This document shows positions 7,527 through 16,172 of a DNA stretch of 64,000 nt, one piece after another. The position numbers and the translations under genes were made by a program. Origin of the DNA: Cohnella caldifontis (GTDB lineage: Bacteria > Bacillota > Bacilli > Paenibacillales > Paenibacillaceae). The notes under the pieces are model-generated. The model did not search any database, was not told the origin of the DNA, and saw only the letters and a program-made list of their open reading frames with translations. How positions within the stretch are numbered: position 1 is the stretch's first letter; the number at the start of each line of letters is the position of its first letter. The stretch covers positions 38,536 through 102,535 of the forward strand of contig NZ_JAQZSJ010000019.1 in NCBI RefSeq assembly GCF_029360585.1, in the 5' to 3' direction.

Positions 7527-7695
7527 CACCGGCCACCTCCCTGTGCGCGGATTGCAGCGTGTTATTCAGTATATTCACGGAGTTCCGAAGGATGTACGGT
7601 AACAGCCCGTTCCCGGACTGCAAAAAGAAATGGAAAATTCCGATAAAGTTACAAGGAAAGTATTTCAATCAACGGTCAGGGGAGAGGTTGTTCTC

Positions 7696-8652
7696 ATGAA
7701 AAGAAAGGCTCTTTGGAAAGGGTCGCTGGTTGTGCTCGTTGCGGCGGCGATCGCAGTGGCCTGGTTCGTGCCGCGTCAGGCGTCGGCTGTCGGTACGTTC
7801 ACGGAAGATCAATTGAAGGAAGCCGCGGAACGGATGCAAGCGCTAAAAATTGTGTCGGGGAGGACGGACGGCGATCTCGCGCTGGGCGACTCGATCACAC
7901 GGGCAGAAATGGTTACGATGATCGTCAGGGCATTCGGCAAGGAACAGCAAGCCGCATTGCTGAAGGGGGCTCCGTCATTCGAGGATGTCTCGGCCAATAG
8001 TTGGGCAAGCGGTTATATCGCCGTGGCCAAGCAGATGGTGGAAGAGAACGGTCAGGTCATCGGCAGGACGAACTCGACCTTCGATCCGAACGGCTTACTG
8101 ACGGCAGCGGAAGCGGAAGCGTTCATCATGAAATTCATCGGCGTGAGTCCGAAGGCGGGACCCAAGTGGCCGGACAACTATATCCAAGGTGCGGTGAACG
8201 CCGGACTGGTCACGTCCGAAGTCGGAGATTACCTCAATAAGATCAAAAATATCCCGGCTACGAGAGGCCAGACATTCCTTTTCACGGATATGGGATTCTC
8301 CTCCAAAATTCTCGAAGGCGGCAAATCGGTCTACACCACATACATCGACACGAAGCCTCCGACCCTGACGGTCGACACCAAGCTGCCCGAAATTTCGGAA
8401 GAAGCCAAGCTTACCGTTAGCGGAACGGCATCGGACAACGATAAAGTGAAGGTTTCCATCGGCGGCAACGTCGTGGAAGTCGGCAAGGACGGCAAATGGA
8501 CCGGAACGCTCGAGCTCAATACCTGCGGGGATACTTACAAGATCACGGCCTTCGACGTAGCCGGCAACGAAACGACGAAGGAAGTTACGGTCAAGATGAC
8601 CGACAAAGCGAGAAGCGTCGCGAAAAAAGTGTATAGCTGCCCGGCGAAATAA
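7696..8652 (+). CDS. Secreted SLH-domain protein with C-terminal Ig-like domain
   Basis: A 318-residue exported protein. A lysine-rich start and hydrophobic core (WKGSLVVLVAAAIAVAWFV) ending in an ASA site form the signal peptide. Residues ~40-200 hold S-layer homology repeats (ITRAEMVTMIVRAFG, then FEDVSANSWASGYIAVAK, and a second repeat with TAAEAEAFIMKFIGVSP), which bind pyruvylated secondary wall polymer. Residues ~225-305 form a bacterial Ig-like module (LTVSGTASDNDKVKVSIGG, AFDVAGNETTKEVTV). GGGGAGAGG lies before ATG 7696. No catalytic domain is present, so it is probably a cell-surface structural or binding protein. Only about two SLH repeats are clear, fewer than the usual three. Confidence 0.85.
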   Translation: MKRKALWKGSLVVLVAAAIAVAWFVPRQASAVGTFTEDQLKEAAERMQALKIVSGRTDGDLALGDSITRAEMVTMIVRAFGKEQQAALLKGAPSFEDVSANSWASGYIAVAKQMVEENGQVIGRTNSTFDPNGLLTAAEAEAFIMKFIGVSPKAGPKWPDNYIQGAVNAGLVTSEVGDYLNKIKNIPATRGQTFLFTDMGFSSKILEGGKSVYTTYIDTKPPTLTVDTKLPEISEEAKLTVSGTASDNDKVKVSIGGNVVEVGKDGKWTGTLELNTCGDTYKITAFDVAGNETTKEVTVKMTDKARSVAKKVYSCPAK

Positions 8653-8673
8653 TCATTCGTTATCCCGATTAAC

Positions 8674-8719
8674 GAAAAACTCCTTGATTCGCTTCCATAG
8701 AGCGATCAAGGAGTTTTTT
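8674..8719. terminator. Bidirectional terminator between convergent genes
   Basis: AAAACTCCTTGATTCGCT pairs with AGCGATCAAGGAGTTTT around a short loop, with A-rich and T-rich flanks on both sides. It serves the SLH gene on the plus strand and the ABC permease gene ending at 8733 on the minus strand. Confidence 0.9.
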
Positions 8720-8732
8720 CGCGACAAGGCGC

Positions 8733-9578
8733 CTATTTGATCGCCCCGGCCGTGATCCCGCTGGCGATTTTGCGTTGGAAGGCGATATAGACGATCAAGA
8801 CCGGCACGATCGTGAAGAGCAACCCGGCGAACAGGGGACCCCATTCGGTGCGGTACTGCATCTCTTTCTGCATGACGGCGATTTCGACCGGCAGCGTATA
8901 TTGTTGCGGGTCATTGATCAGAATCGTCCCGATGATGTATTCGTTCCAGATATTCAATACGTTTACGATGGCGATCGTGATCAGTCCGGGCTGCGAGAGC
9001 GGCAGCATGACCCGGAAAAACGTGCCGAAATGCGAGGCGCCGTCGATGACGGACGATTCCTCCAGCTCTTTGGGCAGAGATTTGAAGAAGCCGACCAGCA
9101 CGAAAATGCCGAAAGCGAACTGGCTCGAAGCGTAGACGAGAATAAGGCCGATCGGTTTGTTGATCAGATGGAAGGAGTTCATTAGGAAAAACAACGGAAT
9201 CAAAGCCAAGATGAACGGAACCATCATGGACGAGATATAGAGCAGGTATAGCAGGCCGCTTCCCCTGAACGGATATCGGGCCAGCACGTAAGCCGTCGTC
9301 GCGGATAGGATCAAGCCGAGCAAGGTCGAGCCGACGGTGACGACCAGGGAGTTCACGAAATACCGGTCGAAATGGTAATGGTTCCACACGTAGGCGAAGT
9401 TATCCCACAGGAGCGGGAGGCGGGGCAGCGACCAAGGCGCGTTCAAGAAAAATTGCTCGTTGTCTTTCAGCGCGTCGAGCACGGTCCAGATGAGCGGATA
9501 AATGACGGAAACGCTCCACAGGAGGAGGATCGCGTAAAAGACGACTTTCAGGACGGGGTTGCGGATGCCGGTTTCCAC
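8733..9578 (-). CDS. Sugar ABC transporter permease (MalG/UgpE type)
   Basis: A 281-residue integral membrane protein with six predicted helices. The EAA loop that docks the ATPase reads ELEESSVIDGASHFGTFFR with MLPLSQPG after it, and the C-terminus is the typical FQRKIASGITAGAIK of carbohydrate-type permeases. GTG 9578 is preferred because AAAGGAGG sits nine bases upstream; a TTG at 9602 would place the start before that site and inside the preceding gene. The upstream permease stop (9595) lies 17 bases before this start, so translation is coupled. It works with the permease at 9595 and binding protein at 10586. No ATPase gene is in the operon, so a shared MsmX-type ATPase is expected. Confidence 0.92.
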   Translation of the reverse strand: METGIRNPVLKVVFYAILLLWSVSVIYPLIWTVLDALKDNEQFFLNAPWSLPRLPLLWDNFAYVWNHYHFDRYFVNSLVVTVGSTLLGLILSATTAYVLARYPFRGSGLLYLLYISSMMVPFILALIPLFFLMNSFHLINKPIGLILVYASSQFAFGIFVLVGFFKSLPKELEESSVIDGASHFGTFFRVMLPLSQPGLITIAIVNVLNIWNEYIIGTILINDPQQYTLPVEIAVMQKEMQYRTEWGPLFAGLLFTIVPVLIVYIAFQRKIASGITAGAIK

Positions 9579-9594
9579 GTGCGGTTTCCTCCTT

Positions 9595-10497
9595 TTACCC
9601 AAGTTCGATCGTTTCCTGGCGCATGAGCCGCTGCAGGACGATCGTCGTGATCAGCGAAACGACGAGAATGAGCACGCCGATCGCGGCGCCGAAGCCGAAA
9701 TGGAATTGCCGGAACGCCATCTGGTACATGTACGAGCCCATGACCTGCGTGCTGTTGTCGGGGCCGCCTTCCGTCATGATCCAGACGATGATGAAGGAGC
9801 CGTTCAAGGTCGTCATGGTGATATGGATGATCGACACTTTGACCTGTTCCCACACGAGCGGCAGCGTGATCGAACGGAACTGGCTCCATTGCCCGGCGCC
9901 TTCCATGTCGGAAGCCTCATAGAGGGAGGAAGGGATGTTCTGGATCGCGGCGATGATGAGAATCATGTAGAAGCCGATGCCCGCCCAGATCGCCGGAGGA
10001 AGCAGCATCCAGATCGTGTGGGCGGGAAAGCCGAGCCACGCGATGTCCACCTTCTCCTTGGTGAACAGAGATAAGAAGGCGTTCAAGAAGCCGATTTGCG
10101 GGTTGTAAATGAAGTTCCACAACACCCCGATGACGACGACGGAGATGACGTTCGGGATGAAGAAGATCGAACGGAAAAAGCCGGACAGCTTGAACCGGAA
10201 CCGCGTCAGCGCGACGGCGAAGAAGGTGGCGAGCGCCATGATGCCGATCACCTTGCCGGCCACGAGGAAATAATCGTTGCCGACGGAACGCCACACGATC
10301 GGATCCCGGAACATCGCTTTGAAATTGTCCAGCCCTACGAACGTTTTGTGTTCGGACATGCCCGACCAATCGAACAAGGAGTAGTAAAGCGCCTGAAGGA
10401 CCGGATAGATCGTGAAAATGCAGAAAAACGCGAAGGCGGGAAGGGTGAACGCGGCGATGAACCCGTACCGCTGCGCCTTGGCTGTCCCTGTACGCAT
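9595..10497 (-). CDS. Sugar ABC transporter permease (MalF/UgpA type)
   Basis: A 300-residue membrane protein with six predicted helices, first permease of the operon. It starts MRTGTAKAQRYGFIAAFTLPAF and contains the EAA loop LYEASDMEGAGQWSQFRSIT with LPLVWEQV after it, then the family's MTEGGPDNSTQVMGSYMYQM motif. ATG 10497 is chosen because GGGGCG precedes it and upstream codons give no membrane or family sequence. About 90 bases separate it from the binding-protein gene upstream. With 8733 it forms the heterodimeric channel. The sugar is not determined; the neighbouring YesM/YesN and RbsB-like genes suggest plant oligosaccharides or pentoses. Confidence 0.92.
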   Translation of the reverse strand: MRTGTAKAQRYGFIAAFTLPAFAFFCIFTIYPVLQALYYSLFDWSGMSEHKTFVGLDNFKAMFRDPIVWRSVGNDYFLVAGKVIGIMALATFFAVALTRFRFKLSGFFRSIFFIPNVISVVVIGVLWNFIYNPQIGFLNAFLSLFTKEKVDIAWLGFPAHTIWMLLPPAIWAGIGFYMILIIAAIQNIPSSLYEASDMEGAGQWSQFRSITLPLVWEQVKVSIIHITMTTLNGSFIIVWIMTEGGPDNSTQVMGSYMYQMAFRQFHFGFGAAIGVLILVVSLITTIVLQRLMRQETIELG

Positions 10498-10585
10498 CGT
10501 TAGAATCGCCCCTTGAAGGAAGATGGAGAAAGGATGACGGCGCCCCAAAGGGCGTCCGCCATCCCCATGCCGGCCGAAGTCCGGA

Positions 10586-11959
10586 TTACTTCACTTTGGC
10601 CGCGGCGTCCGAAACGCGTTTGACCCATTCCTCCGGCGTGATTTTGCCGATCGTCAGCGCGAGGGTCGCGTCCATCATCGCCTTGTCGACGTCCGCGTTG
10701 TACGTGATCGTCGGGATGACGACCGTGTTCGGGTCCGTCAAGTATTTCGCGGCGTCTTTGACGTAGTTCGGCGCGTTCGAGGCGCTGATGTCGCCTTTGA
10801 TATTGGAAGGAGCGCCGCTCAGCTCGGCCCACTGGGAAGCCTGCGCCTTCGAGAAGATGAATTGCAGGAACGCTTTGGCCGCTTCCTTGTTTTTGGCTTT
10901 CGCCGCTACCGCGACGGTGGCCGTGGAGGTGTTGGCGACGACTTTGCCGCCCGGATCCTGGGTGATCGACGGAATGAAACCGAAATCGAAGCCGCTCGGG
11001 ATATCTTTGCTCATCTCGTTCGGCAGCCAGAGGCCGTTCGGGATGAACGCGTCCTTATGCTGCAGGAACAGCATTTGGGAATCGGTGTGGTTGATCTGCA
11101 CCGAAGCCTTGTCGATGAAGCCTTTGTCGCGCAGCTGGACGATTTTGTTCAGCGCGGCGAGCACGGCCGGGCTCCGGAACGCCTCCGGCTTGTTGGCGGC
11201 CATGTCCTGCAGGATGCTCGGATCGTTGTTGTTCGCCGACACGATCGCCGGGTACAGGAACGCGCCGTTGATGTAGTACGGGTATTTGCCGGTGTGGATG
11301 AACGGGTTGATGCCGGCCGCCTTGATCTGATCGCCGACTTGCAGGAACTGCTGGAAGTCTTGCGGCTCGGTCCAGCCTTTTTCCTTGAACAGCGCTTTGT
11401 CCCAGAAAATGCCCCAGGAGTTCAGCACGAGCGGGATGTTGTAGATTTTGCCGCCGTATTGCTGGGGAGCTTGCGCGAGGATGTCGCCGATCAAGTCGCC
11501 GTCGACGTTTTTGGCGGTCTTGAACCAATCGGTCAAGTCCTCGAGCTGGCCGTCTTCGACCATCTGGCGATCGTTCAGGCCCGCGCCGTCGATGTAGATG
11601 AAATCGGGCGGGTTGCCGCCGATCCAGCGGGGCTTCATCTGTTCGTTGATTTGCGGGCCGCCGGATTTGATGACGTTCAGGCCCGGGTTGGCTTTGGCGA
11701 AGTCGTCGATGACCTTGTTCCACCATTTGTCGCCGTAACCGCCGACGAAGTATTGGACTTCGAAGTCGCCGGTCAGCTTCGTGCCGGAATCGGCAGGGGC
11801 AGATGCGGACGCGGAAGCGGACGAAGCGGGGGGCGAGGCCGCGGGCTGCGAGGCGGACGGCGAGGCGGTGTCGCCTTTCTTCTGTCCGCATGCGGCGAGC
11901 AGCATGGCGACGAGCAGGATCGCGAGACTGATGACGCCGATTTTTCTACGGTTTCTCAT
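10586..11959 (-). CDS. Sugar ABC transporter substrate-binding lipoprotein
   Basis: A 457-residue family 1 solute-binding protein. A signal peptide ends in lipobox LLAAC (Cys24), followed by a Ser/Ala/Pro-rich tether (DTASPSASQPAASPPASSAS). The mature domain has family traits: NPGLNVIKSGGPQINEQMKP, DFIYIDGAGLNDRQMVEDGQ, and a late ATVAVAAKAKNKEAAKAFLQ segment. GGGAGGG lies eleven bases before the ATG. It opens the three-gene transporter operon on the minus strand and has a 133-base upstream gap that can hold its own promoter, likely the target of the YesN regulator encoded upstream. Confidence 0.92.
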   Translation of the reverse strand: MRNRRKIGVISLAILLVAMLLAACGQKKGDTASPSASQPAASPPASSASASASAPADSGTKLTGDFEVQYFVGGYGDKWWNKVIDDFAKANPGLNVIKSGGPQINEQMKPRWIGGNPPDFIYIDGAGLNDRQMVEDGQLEDLTDWFKTAKNVDGDLIGDILAQAPQQYGGKIYNIPLVLNSWGIFWDKALFKEKGWTEPQDFQQFLQVGDQIKAAGINPFIHTGKYPYYINGAFLYPAIVSANNNDPSILQDMAANKPEAFRSPAVLAALNKIVQLRDKGFIDKASVQINHTDSQMLFLQHKDAFIPNGLWLPNEMSKDIPSGFDFGFIPSITQDPGGKVVANTSTATVAVAAKAKNKEAAKAFLQFIFSKAQASQWAELSGAPSNIKGDISASNAPNYVKDAAKYLTDPNTVVIPTITYNADVDKAMMDATLALTIGKITPEEWVKRVSDAAAKVK

Positions 11960-12092
11960 GAAACGGAAAACCCTCCCAGATCGGATCGATTCACGCCGAA
12001 TGCGGCGTCTGCGTCCATCATAATCGGGAGGGTTCCGCGTCTCTATCGAATATTTTCCAGGAATTCTTGGTTATTTTCCGATTTCCGTCCAG

Positions 12093-13367
12093 CTACTTCG
12101 CGCTTCGATCCACCGCGAACCGTTGGAGCTGGTCCAAAGCTTCCTTCGGGGACAGCCGGCCGTACAGCACGGCGTCCCCCATTTTCCGCGCCCGGTCCAT
12201 CACGGCTTGCCAAGCCGGCTGCTGCACGGGGTAAAACTCCGCTCGGGAGAGGGCTTCGAGGTTCGCTTTCATTCCGCCGTCGCCGGCCGACAATTCGATT
12301 CCCACCGTCTTCGTCACGGGGAGGAAGCCTTCCCGCTGGACCATTTCCCGGTAGGCACCGTCATCGTAGAGGAAATCCAGAAACTTGGAGAGCGCCTCGC
12401 GGTCGGTATGGTCGGTCTTGAAGGAGACGAGTACGTCGTGCACGCCGAACGATAGGGGAGGGCGGCCTTCCTTGACGGGAATCGGTCCGACGCCCCACTG
12501 CAAGTTCGGGTACTCCCGGGGCACGACCGTCGTGAAATAGTTGCCGGAAATCATCATGCCGAGCTGCCCCTCGCCCAGAATCCGCTGCTTTTCGTCGCGG
12601 GTCGTCACCGTCGGTTCGGGATCGGTTAACCCTTGGTCGTGCAAATCCTTCAGATAGGCGAGCCCCTCCACGTTTTCCGGGGAATTGATCGCCCATTTCC
12701 CGTCCCGCAGCCACCCTCCGCCGGCTCCCAAGAAGAAGTAGGAGAGATACGCCTGGATTTCGTTGTCGGTCAGATCCACTCCGAAGCCGGAGGCGCCGGT
12801 CGCGTCTTTGATCTTGCGGGCGTCCTCCCGAAGCTCCGACCAATCGGAAGGCGGATTCCGGATGCCTGCCCGCCGGAACAAATCGAGGCTGTAATAGAGA
12901 TTCCGGACCGTGGCCACATAGGGGATCGCGTATTGCTTGCCGTCCATGCGGTCCATGTCGAGCAGGTGGGGAAGCAGCTTGCCCTTCAGCTCCGGCGACA
13001 AAATACCGCCCAAATCGTTCAGCAGCCCGTCGTCGGCGAAATGGGCGTATACGTTCGTGTTCAGGAGATCCGGCGGCTGGTTTTTGCTGATCATGTTCGT
13101 ATAGATGCCGTCGAGAATATCCCAGTTCGCCACTTGAAGCTCGACGTCGATGAGCGGGTTGCGAAGCTCGAACTCCTTGACGAGCTGCTCCAGCAGCGGT
13201 TTCGTTTCCGTGCTGTATTCGGAAGCCACGAAACGGATCAGCGACCGTTTCGGCTGTGGCGGCGGGGCGGATTCCCTTGGCGGCGAAGCGCAGCCCGCGA
13301 GCGCGAGTACGGCGCCGGCAACGGCGGTTGCGGCGGCAACGGCCTTCCAGGCGGAACGTAAGCGCAT
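12093..13367 (-). CDS. Second extracellular solute-binding lipoprotein (ABC type)
   Basis: A 424-residue family 1 binding protein with signal peptide and lipobox LALAGC, then a short proline-rich tether (ASPPRESAPPPQPKR). The body shows FELRNPLIDVELQVANWDIL, NQPPDLLNTNVYAHFADDG and the C-terminal lobe segment FLDFLYDDGAYREMVQREGF. ATG 13367 lies eight bases after GGAGG; a TTG at 13373 is too close. It begins 24 bases downstream of the RbsB-like gene (stop 13391), so it is in the yesN-yesM-sensor operon rather than with the permeases. It could share the downstream permeases as a second receptor or act as an extra sensor. Which one cannot be told from sequence. Confidence 0.88.
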   Translation of the reverse strand: MRLRSAWKAVAAATAVAGAVLALAGCASPPRESAPPPQPKRSLIRFVASEYSTETKPLLEQLVKEFELRNPLIDVELQVANWDILDGIYTNMISKNQPPDLLNTNVYAHFADDGLLNDLGGILSPELKGKLLPHLLDMDRMDGKQYAIPYVATVRNLYYSLDLFRRAGIRNPPSDWSELREDARKIKDATGASGFGVDLTDNEIQAYLSYFFLGAGGGWLRDGKWAINSPENVEGLAYLKDLHDQGLTDPEPTVTTRDEKQRILGEGQLGMMISGNYFTTVVPREYPNLQWGVGPIPVKEGRPPLSFGVHDVLVSFKTDHTDREALSKFLDFLYDDGAYREMVQREGFLPVTKTVGIELSAGDGGMKANLEALSRAEFYPVQQPAWQAVMDRARKMGDAVLYGRLSPKEALDQLQRFAVDRSAK

Positions 13368-13390
13368 GTTCAAAACCTCCTCTTCCGGCG

Positions 13391-14374
13391 TTACGGATTC
13401 TGGATGAACGGAAACAGCAGCTTTTGGATTTCGGGCTCGTACAGGTTGTCGCGGGTCACGAGCGTCGACTCGATGTACGCGTCTTCAACCCGCTTGCCGG
13501 CGAGTTCGTCCAAGGCGGTTTTCACGCCGAGGTAGCCCATGTTGAACGGCTTCTGGACGATCATCGCGTTTAACGCGCCGTCCTCCAGCATCTGGATCTC
13601 GCTCACGGAGCCGTCGAAGCCGACCAGCTTGACCGTCCCCTCGTACCCGGTGTCCTGGAGGGCTCTGGCGACGCCCAGCGTCGTGTTCTGGCTCAGCGCG
13701 ATGAACGCGTTGAAGTCCGGCTCCTCGCGGAGCAGGGACTTGGCGATATCGTAAGCCCGCTCCTCGGAATCGTCGGCGGAATACGTGCCGTACAAGCTGT
13801 CCGGATATTCGGACAGCTCATGGAGGACTCCTTGTTTGCGCTGAAGCGAGACGGCCGAGGCGCTGAAATCCGTCATGACGGCGACGCGCGGCCGGCCGCC
13901 GGTCAACTCGGCGGCTTTCCGTCCGGCCAAACGCCCCGCCTCCACATGGTCGTGTCCGACGAACGGAGGGTGCGGTTCCACGCCCAGCGGCGTATCGATG
14001 ATGACCAAGCGGATGCCGGCTTGGCGGATTCTCCGGATCAGATCGGGCATGCGTTCGTCGTTGAAGGGAGCGATCACCATGGCTTGCGGCTTGCGCTGGA
14101 TGGCTTCTTCGATCGCCTGGATCTGGGCGTCCCCGTCGGTCTCTTGCAGAGGTCCCGCCAGCTCGATCGCGGCGCCCGCCTGTTTGGCCGCGGCCTGGGC
14201 TCCGCCGTTCACGGTCTGCCAGTAGTCGGAACGGACGTTCAGCGATTTGAGCACGACGGTCACGTTTCGGGTCGGCGGGACCGAGACGGTGAACGCCTTC
14301 AGCAGGTAGGCGCCGTAAAATACCGCGGCGAGCAGGATGACGATCAAGGCCGCGGTATAGCGCGATTTGCGCAT
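13391..14374 (-). CDS. Membrane-anchored RbsB/XylFII-like sugar-sensing protein
   Basis: A 327-residue protein with a periplasmic-binding-protein type 1 fold (Peripla_BP_4 class). It begins with an uncleaved-looking transmembrane anchor (AALIVILLAAVFYGAYLLKAF) and no lipobox. Typical strands follow: AMVIAPFNDERMPDLIRRIR, IRLVIIDTPLGVEPHPPFVG, VAVMTDFSASAVSLQRKQG and LVGFDGSVSEIQMLEDGAL. It sits 16 bases downstream of the YesM-type kinase, in the same operon as the YesN regulator. In Clostridium the same layout (XylFII-LytS-YesN) is a three-component xylose sensor in which the anchored binding protein controls the kinase. I infer the same role here; the sugar is unknown. Confidence 0.82.
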   Translation of the reverse strand: MRKSRYTAALIVILLAAVFYGAYLLKAFTVSVPPTRNVTVVLKSLNVRSDYWQTVNGGAQAAAKQAGAAIELAGPLQETDGDAQIQAIEEAIQRKPQAMVIAPFNDERMPDLIRRIRQAGIRLVIIDTPLGVEPHPPFVGHDHVEAGRLAGRKAAELTGGRPRVAVMTDFSASAVSLQRKQGVLHELSEYPDSLYGTYSADDSEERAYDIAKSLLREEPDFNAFIALSQNTTLGVARALQDTGYEGTVKLVGFDGSVSEIQMLEDGALNAMIVQKPFNMGYLGVKTALDELAGKRVEDAYIESTLVTRDNLYEPEIQKLLFPFIQNP

Positions 14375-14389
14375 GCGATCCTTCCTTTC

Positions 14390-16171
14390 TCAGCCGAGTT
14401 TCGGAATCGTGAGGGTGACGAGCGTGCCGGCGCCGGGTTCGCTGCGGATCCGGACGCCGTAATCGCCGCCGAAGAACAGCCGGATGCGTTCATTGACGTT
14501 CTGGATCCCGATCCCCCGGCGCCGGATCTCCTCTTCGGGCGTCCAGATCCGCGACAGCTGCTCCGGCGTCATGCCGACGCCGTCGTCTTCGATTTCGAAG
14601 ACGACGCGGCCGTTCTCTTCGCGCCCGCGAATCGCGATGTGCCCGATATCCGGCCGGTTGCGGATGCCGTGGTAGATCGCGTTCTCGACGAACGGCTGAA
14701 GCAGGATTTTGAGCGTCTTGCAAGCGTAGATGGATTCTTGGATGTCGATGGAATAATCGAGCTTGTCGTGGTAGCGCATTTTCTGGATCAGCAAATAGTT
14801 CGAGATATGCTCGGCTTCCACCCGGATCGGGACCAGCTCCTGATCCTTCGTGATGCCGGCCCGGAACAGCTTGGCCAGCGCGGAGGTCATGAGCACGACT
14901 TCCTCGTGCTGCTTCTGTTCGGCCATCCAGACGATCGAGTCCAGCGTGTTGTACAGGAAATGGGGGTTAATCTGGGCTTGCAGCAGCTGGAGCTCGTTTT
15001 TCCTTTTGTTTTCTTGCGTCCGGATGATCTCCTGCATCAGATCGCGGATCCGCGACACCATCAGGTTGAACGCGCGCCCGAGCTGGCCGATTTCGTTGCG
15101 CTGCCCGATTTCCGTCTGGATGTCGAAATTGCCCTTTTCCACCAATCGCATGTCCGCCTGCAGCTTCTTGATCGGACGCGTCAGCCGGTGGGAGAGCAGG
15201 AAAGACAGCAGCAGGGACACCGCGAGGCCGACCAGCGCGTAAGCCGTGACGGTCTGCCGGATCGTTCCGGCGTCCGCGATCAGTTCGTCGGTATAGGCGA
15301 CGCCGACGATTCTCCAGCCGAAGCCCGCATCCTGCACGGAGTACATCCGCTTGTCCCCGCGGCCGCCCGATAGGAAGGAGGAGCCGCTCGGCGCCCGGAC
15401 GACGTCGTCGATCGGCTCGCTGAGCAGGTTGCTGTAGATCAGCTGTTGCTGGGGGTGGTAGACGATGTTGCCTTCCGGATCCGCGATGAACACGTAGCCT
15501 TTTTTGCCCAAATTGATCTGCCTGCAGATGTCGTCGATGACGCTGAGGTTGAGGTCGACGAGAAAAATCCCTTCGGCGGTGATGCCGTCGGTGCTTTTCA
15601 GCTCGCGGCTCAAGGAGACGACCCAGCGGTATTCGCCCTTGATCAGGTTCTGCACGTGCGGAGCGGACAGGACGGATTTACCCCCGGCTTCCCGCGCGTT
15701 CCGGTACCAGGCTTGATCTTCGAGCTTGACGTTCGGGTTCAGCGTCGTGATCCGGCGATCGGAGACGTATCGCCCGTTGTAGCCGAACACCATGATCGAG
15801 GCGATGTCCTTGCGGGTGTACAGGATCGATTGGAACAGGTCGGAGATCCGTTTCTCGTAAGGCAGCCGCTCTTCCGGCCCGATGAAGGTGTTGTCGGAAA
15901 TGTAGTACTTCACGTCTTTGTTGGACATGGCGAGAAGCGAGATGTTTTCCATGTTGTCGACGTAGGACTGGATTCGGGCGCCCACCTGCTGGATGATCCC
16001 CTCCACGTAGCTTTGCGAATTGCGCTGCACGGCGTCTACCGCGAGGCGGTAGCTGAACAGGGCGGTCGCGGCGATGGAAGCGAGGATCAGGCAGGAAAAC
16101 GCGAAGGAAATGCTGGAACGGATGCTTTTGAACGGAAACAACGGACTGTGCAGCAGTCGGAGGCCCGGCAT
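14390..16171 (-). CDS. YesM-type sensor histidine kinase
   Basis: A 593-residue membrane kinase of the LytS/YesM class. TM1 is at ~18-40, an extracellular Cache-type sensor follows, TM2 is near TAYALVGLAVSLLLSFLLSH, then HAMP. The phospho-acceptor region reads LLQAQINPHFLYNTLDSIVW (His in NPHFLYN), followed by the ATP lid and N-box PFVENAIYHGIRNR, and a G-box with EDDGVGMT. ATG 16171 is chosen because it follows the yesN stop by one base and has GGAAGGAG ten bases upstream. Its cognate regulator is the gene immediately upstream; the RbsB-like protein downstream probably feeds it ligand information. Confidence 0.92.
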   Translation of the reverse strand: MPGLRLLHSPLFPFKSIRSSISFAFSCLILASIAATALFSYRLAVDAVQRNSQSYVEGIIQQVGARIQSYVDNMENISLLAMSNKDVKYYISDNTFIGPEERLPYEKRISDLFQSILYTRKDIASIMVFGYNGRYVSDRRITTLNPNVKLEDQAWYRNAREAGGKSVLSAPHVQNLIKGEYRWVVSLSRELKSTDGITAEGIFLVDLNLSVIDDICRQINLGKKGYVFIADPEGNIVYHPQQQLIYSNLLSEPIDDVVRAPSGSSFLSGGRGDKRMYSVQDAGFGWRIVGVAYTDELIADAGTIRQTVTAYALVGLAVSLLLSFLLSHRLTRPIKKLQADMRLVEKGNFDIQTEIGQRNEIGQLGRAFNLMVSRIRDLMQEIIRTQENKRKNELQLLQAQINPHFLYNTLDSIVWMAEQKQHEEVVLMTSALAKLFRAGITKDQELVPIRVEAEHISNYLLIQKMRYHDKLDYSIDIQESIYACKTLKILLQPFVENAIYHGIRNRPDIGHIAIRGREENGRVVFEIEDDGVGMTPEQLSRIWTPEEEIRRRGIGIQNVNERIRLFFGGDYGVRIRSEPGAGTLVTLTIPKLG

Positions 16172-16172
16172 G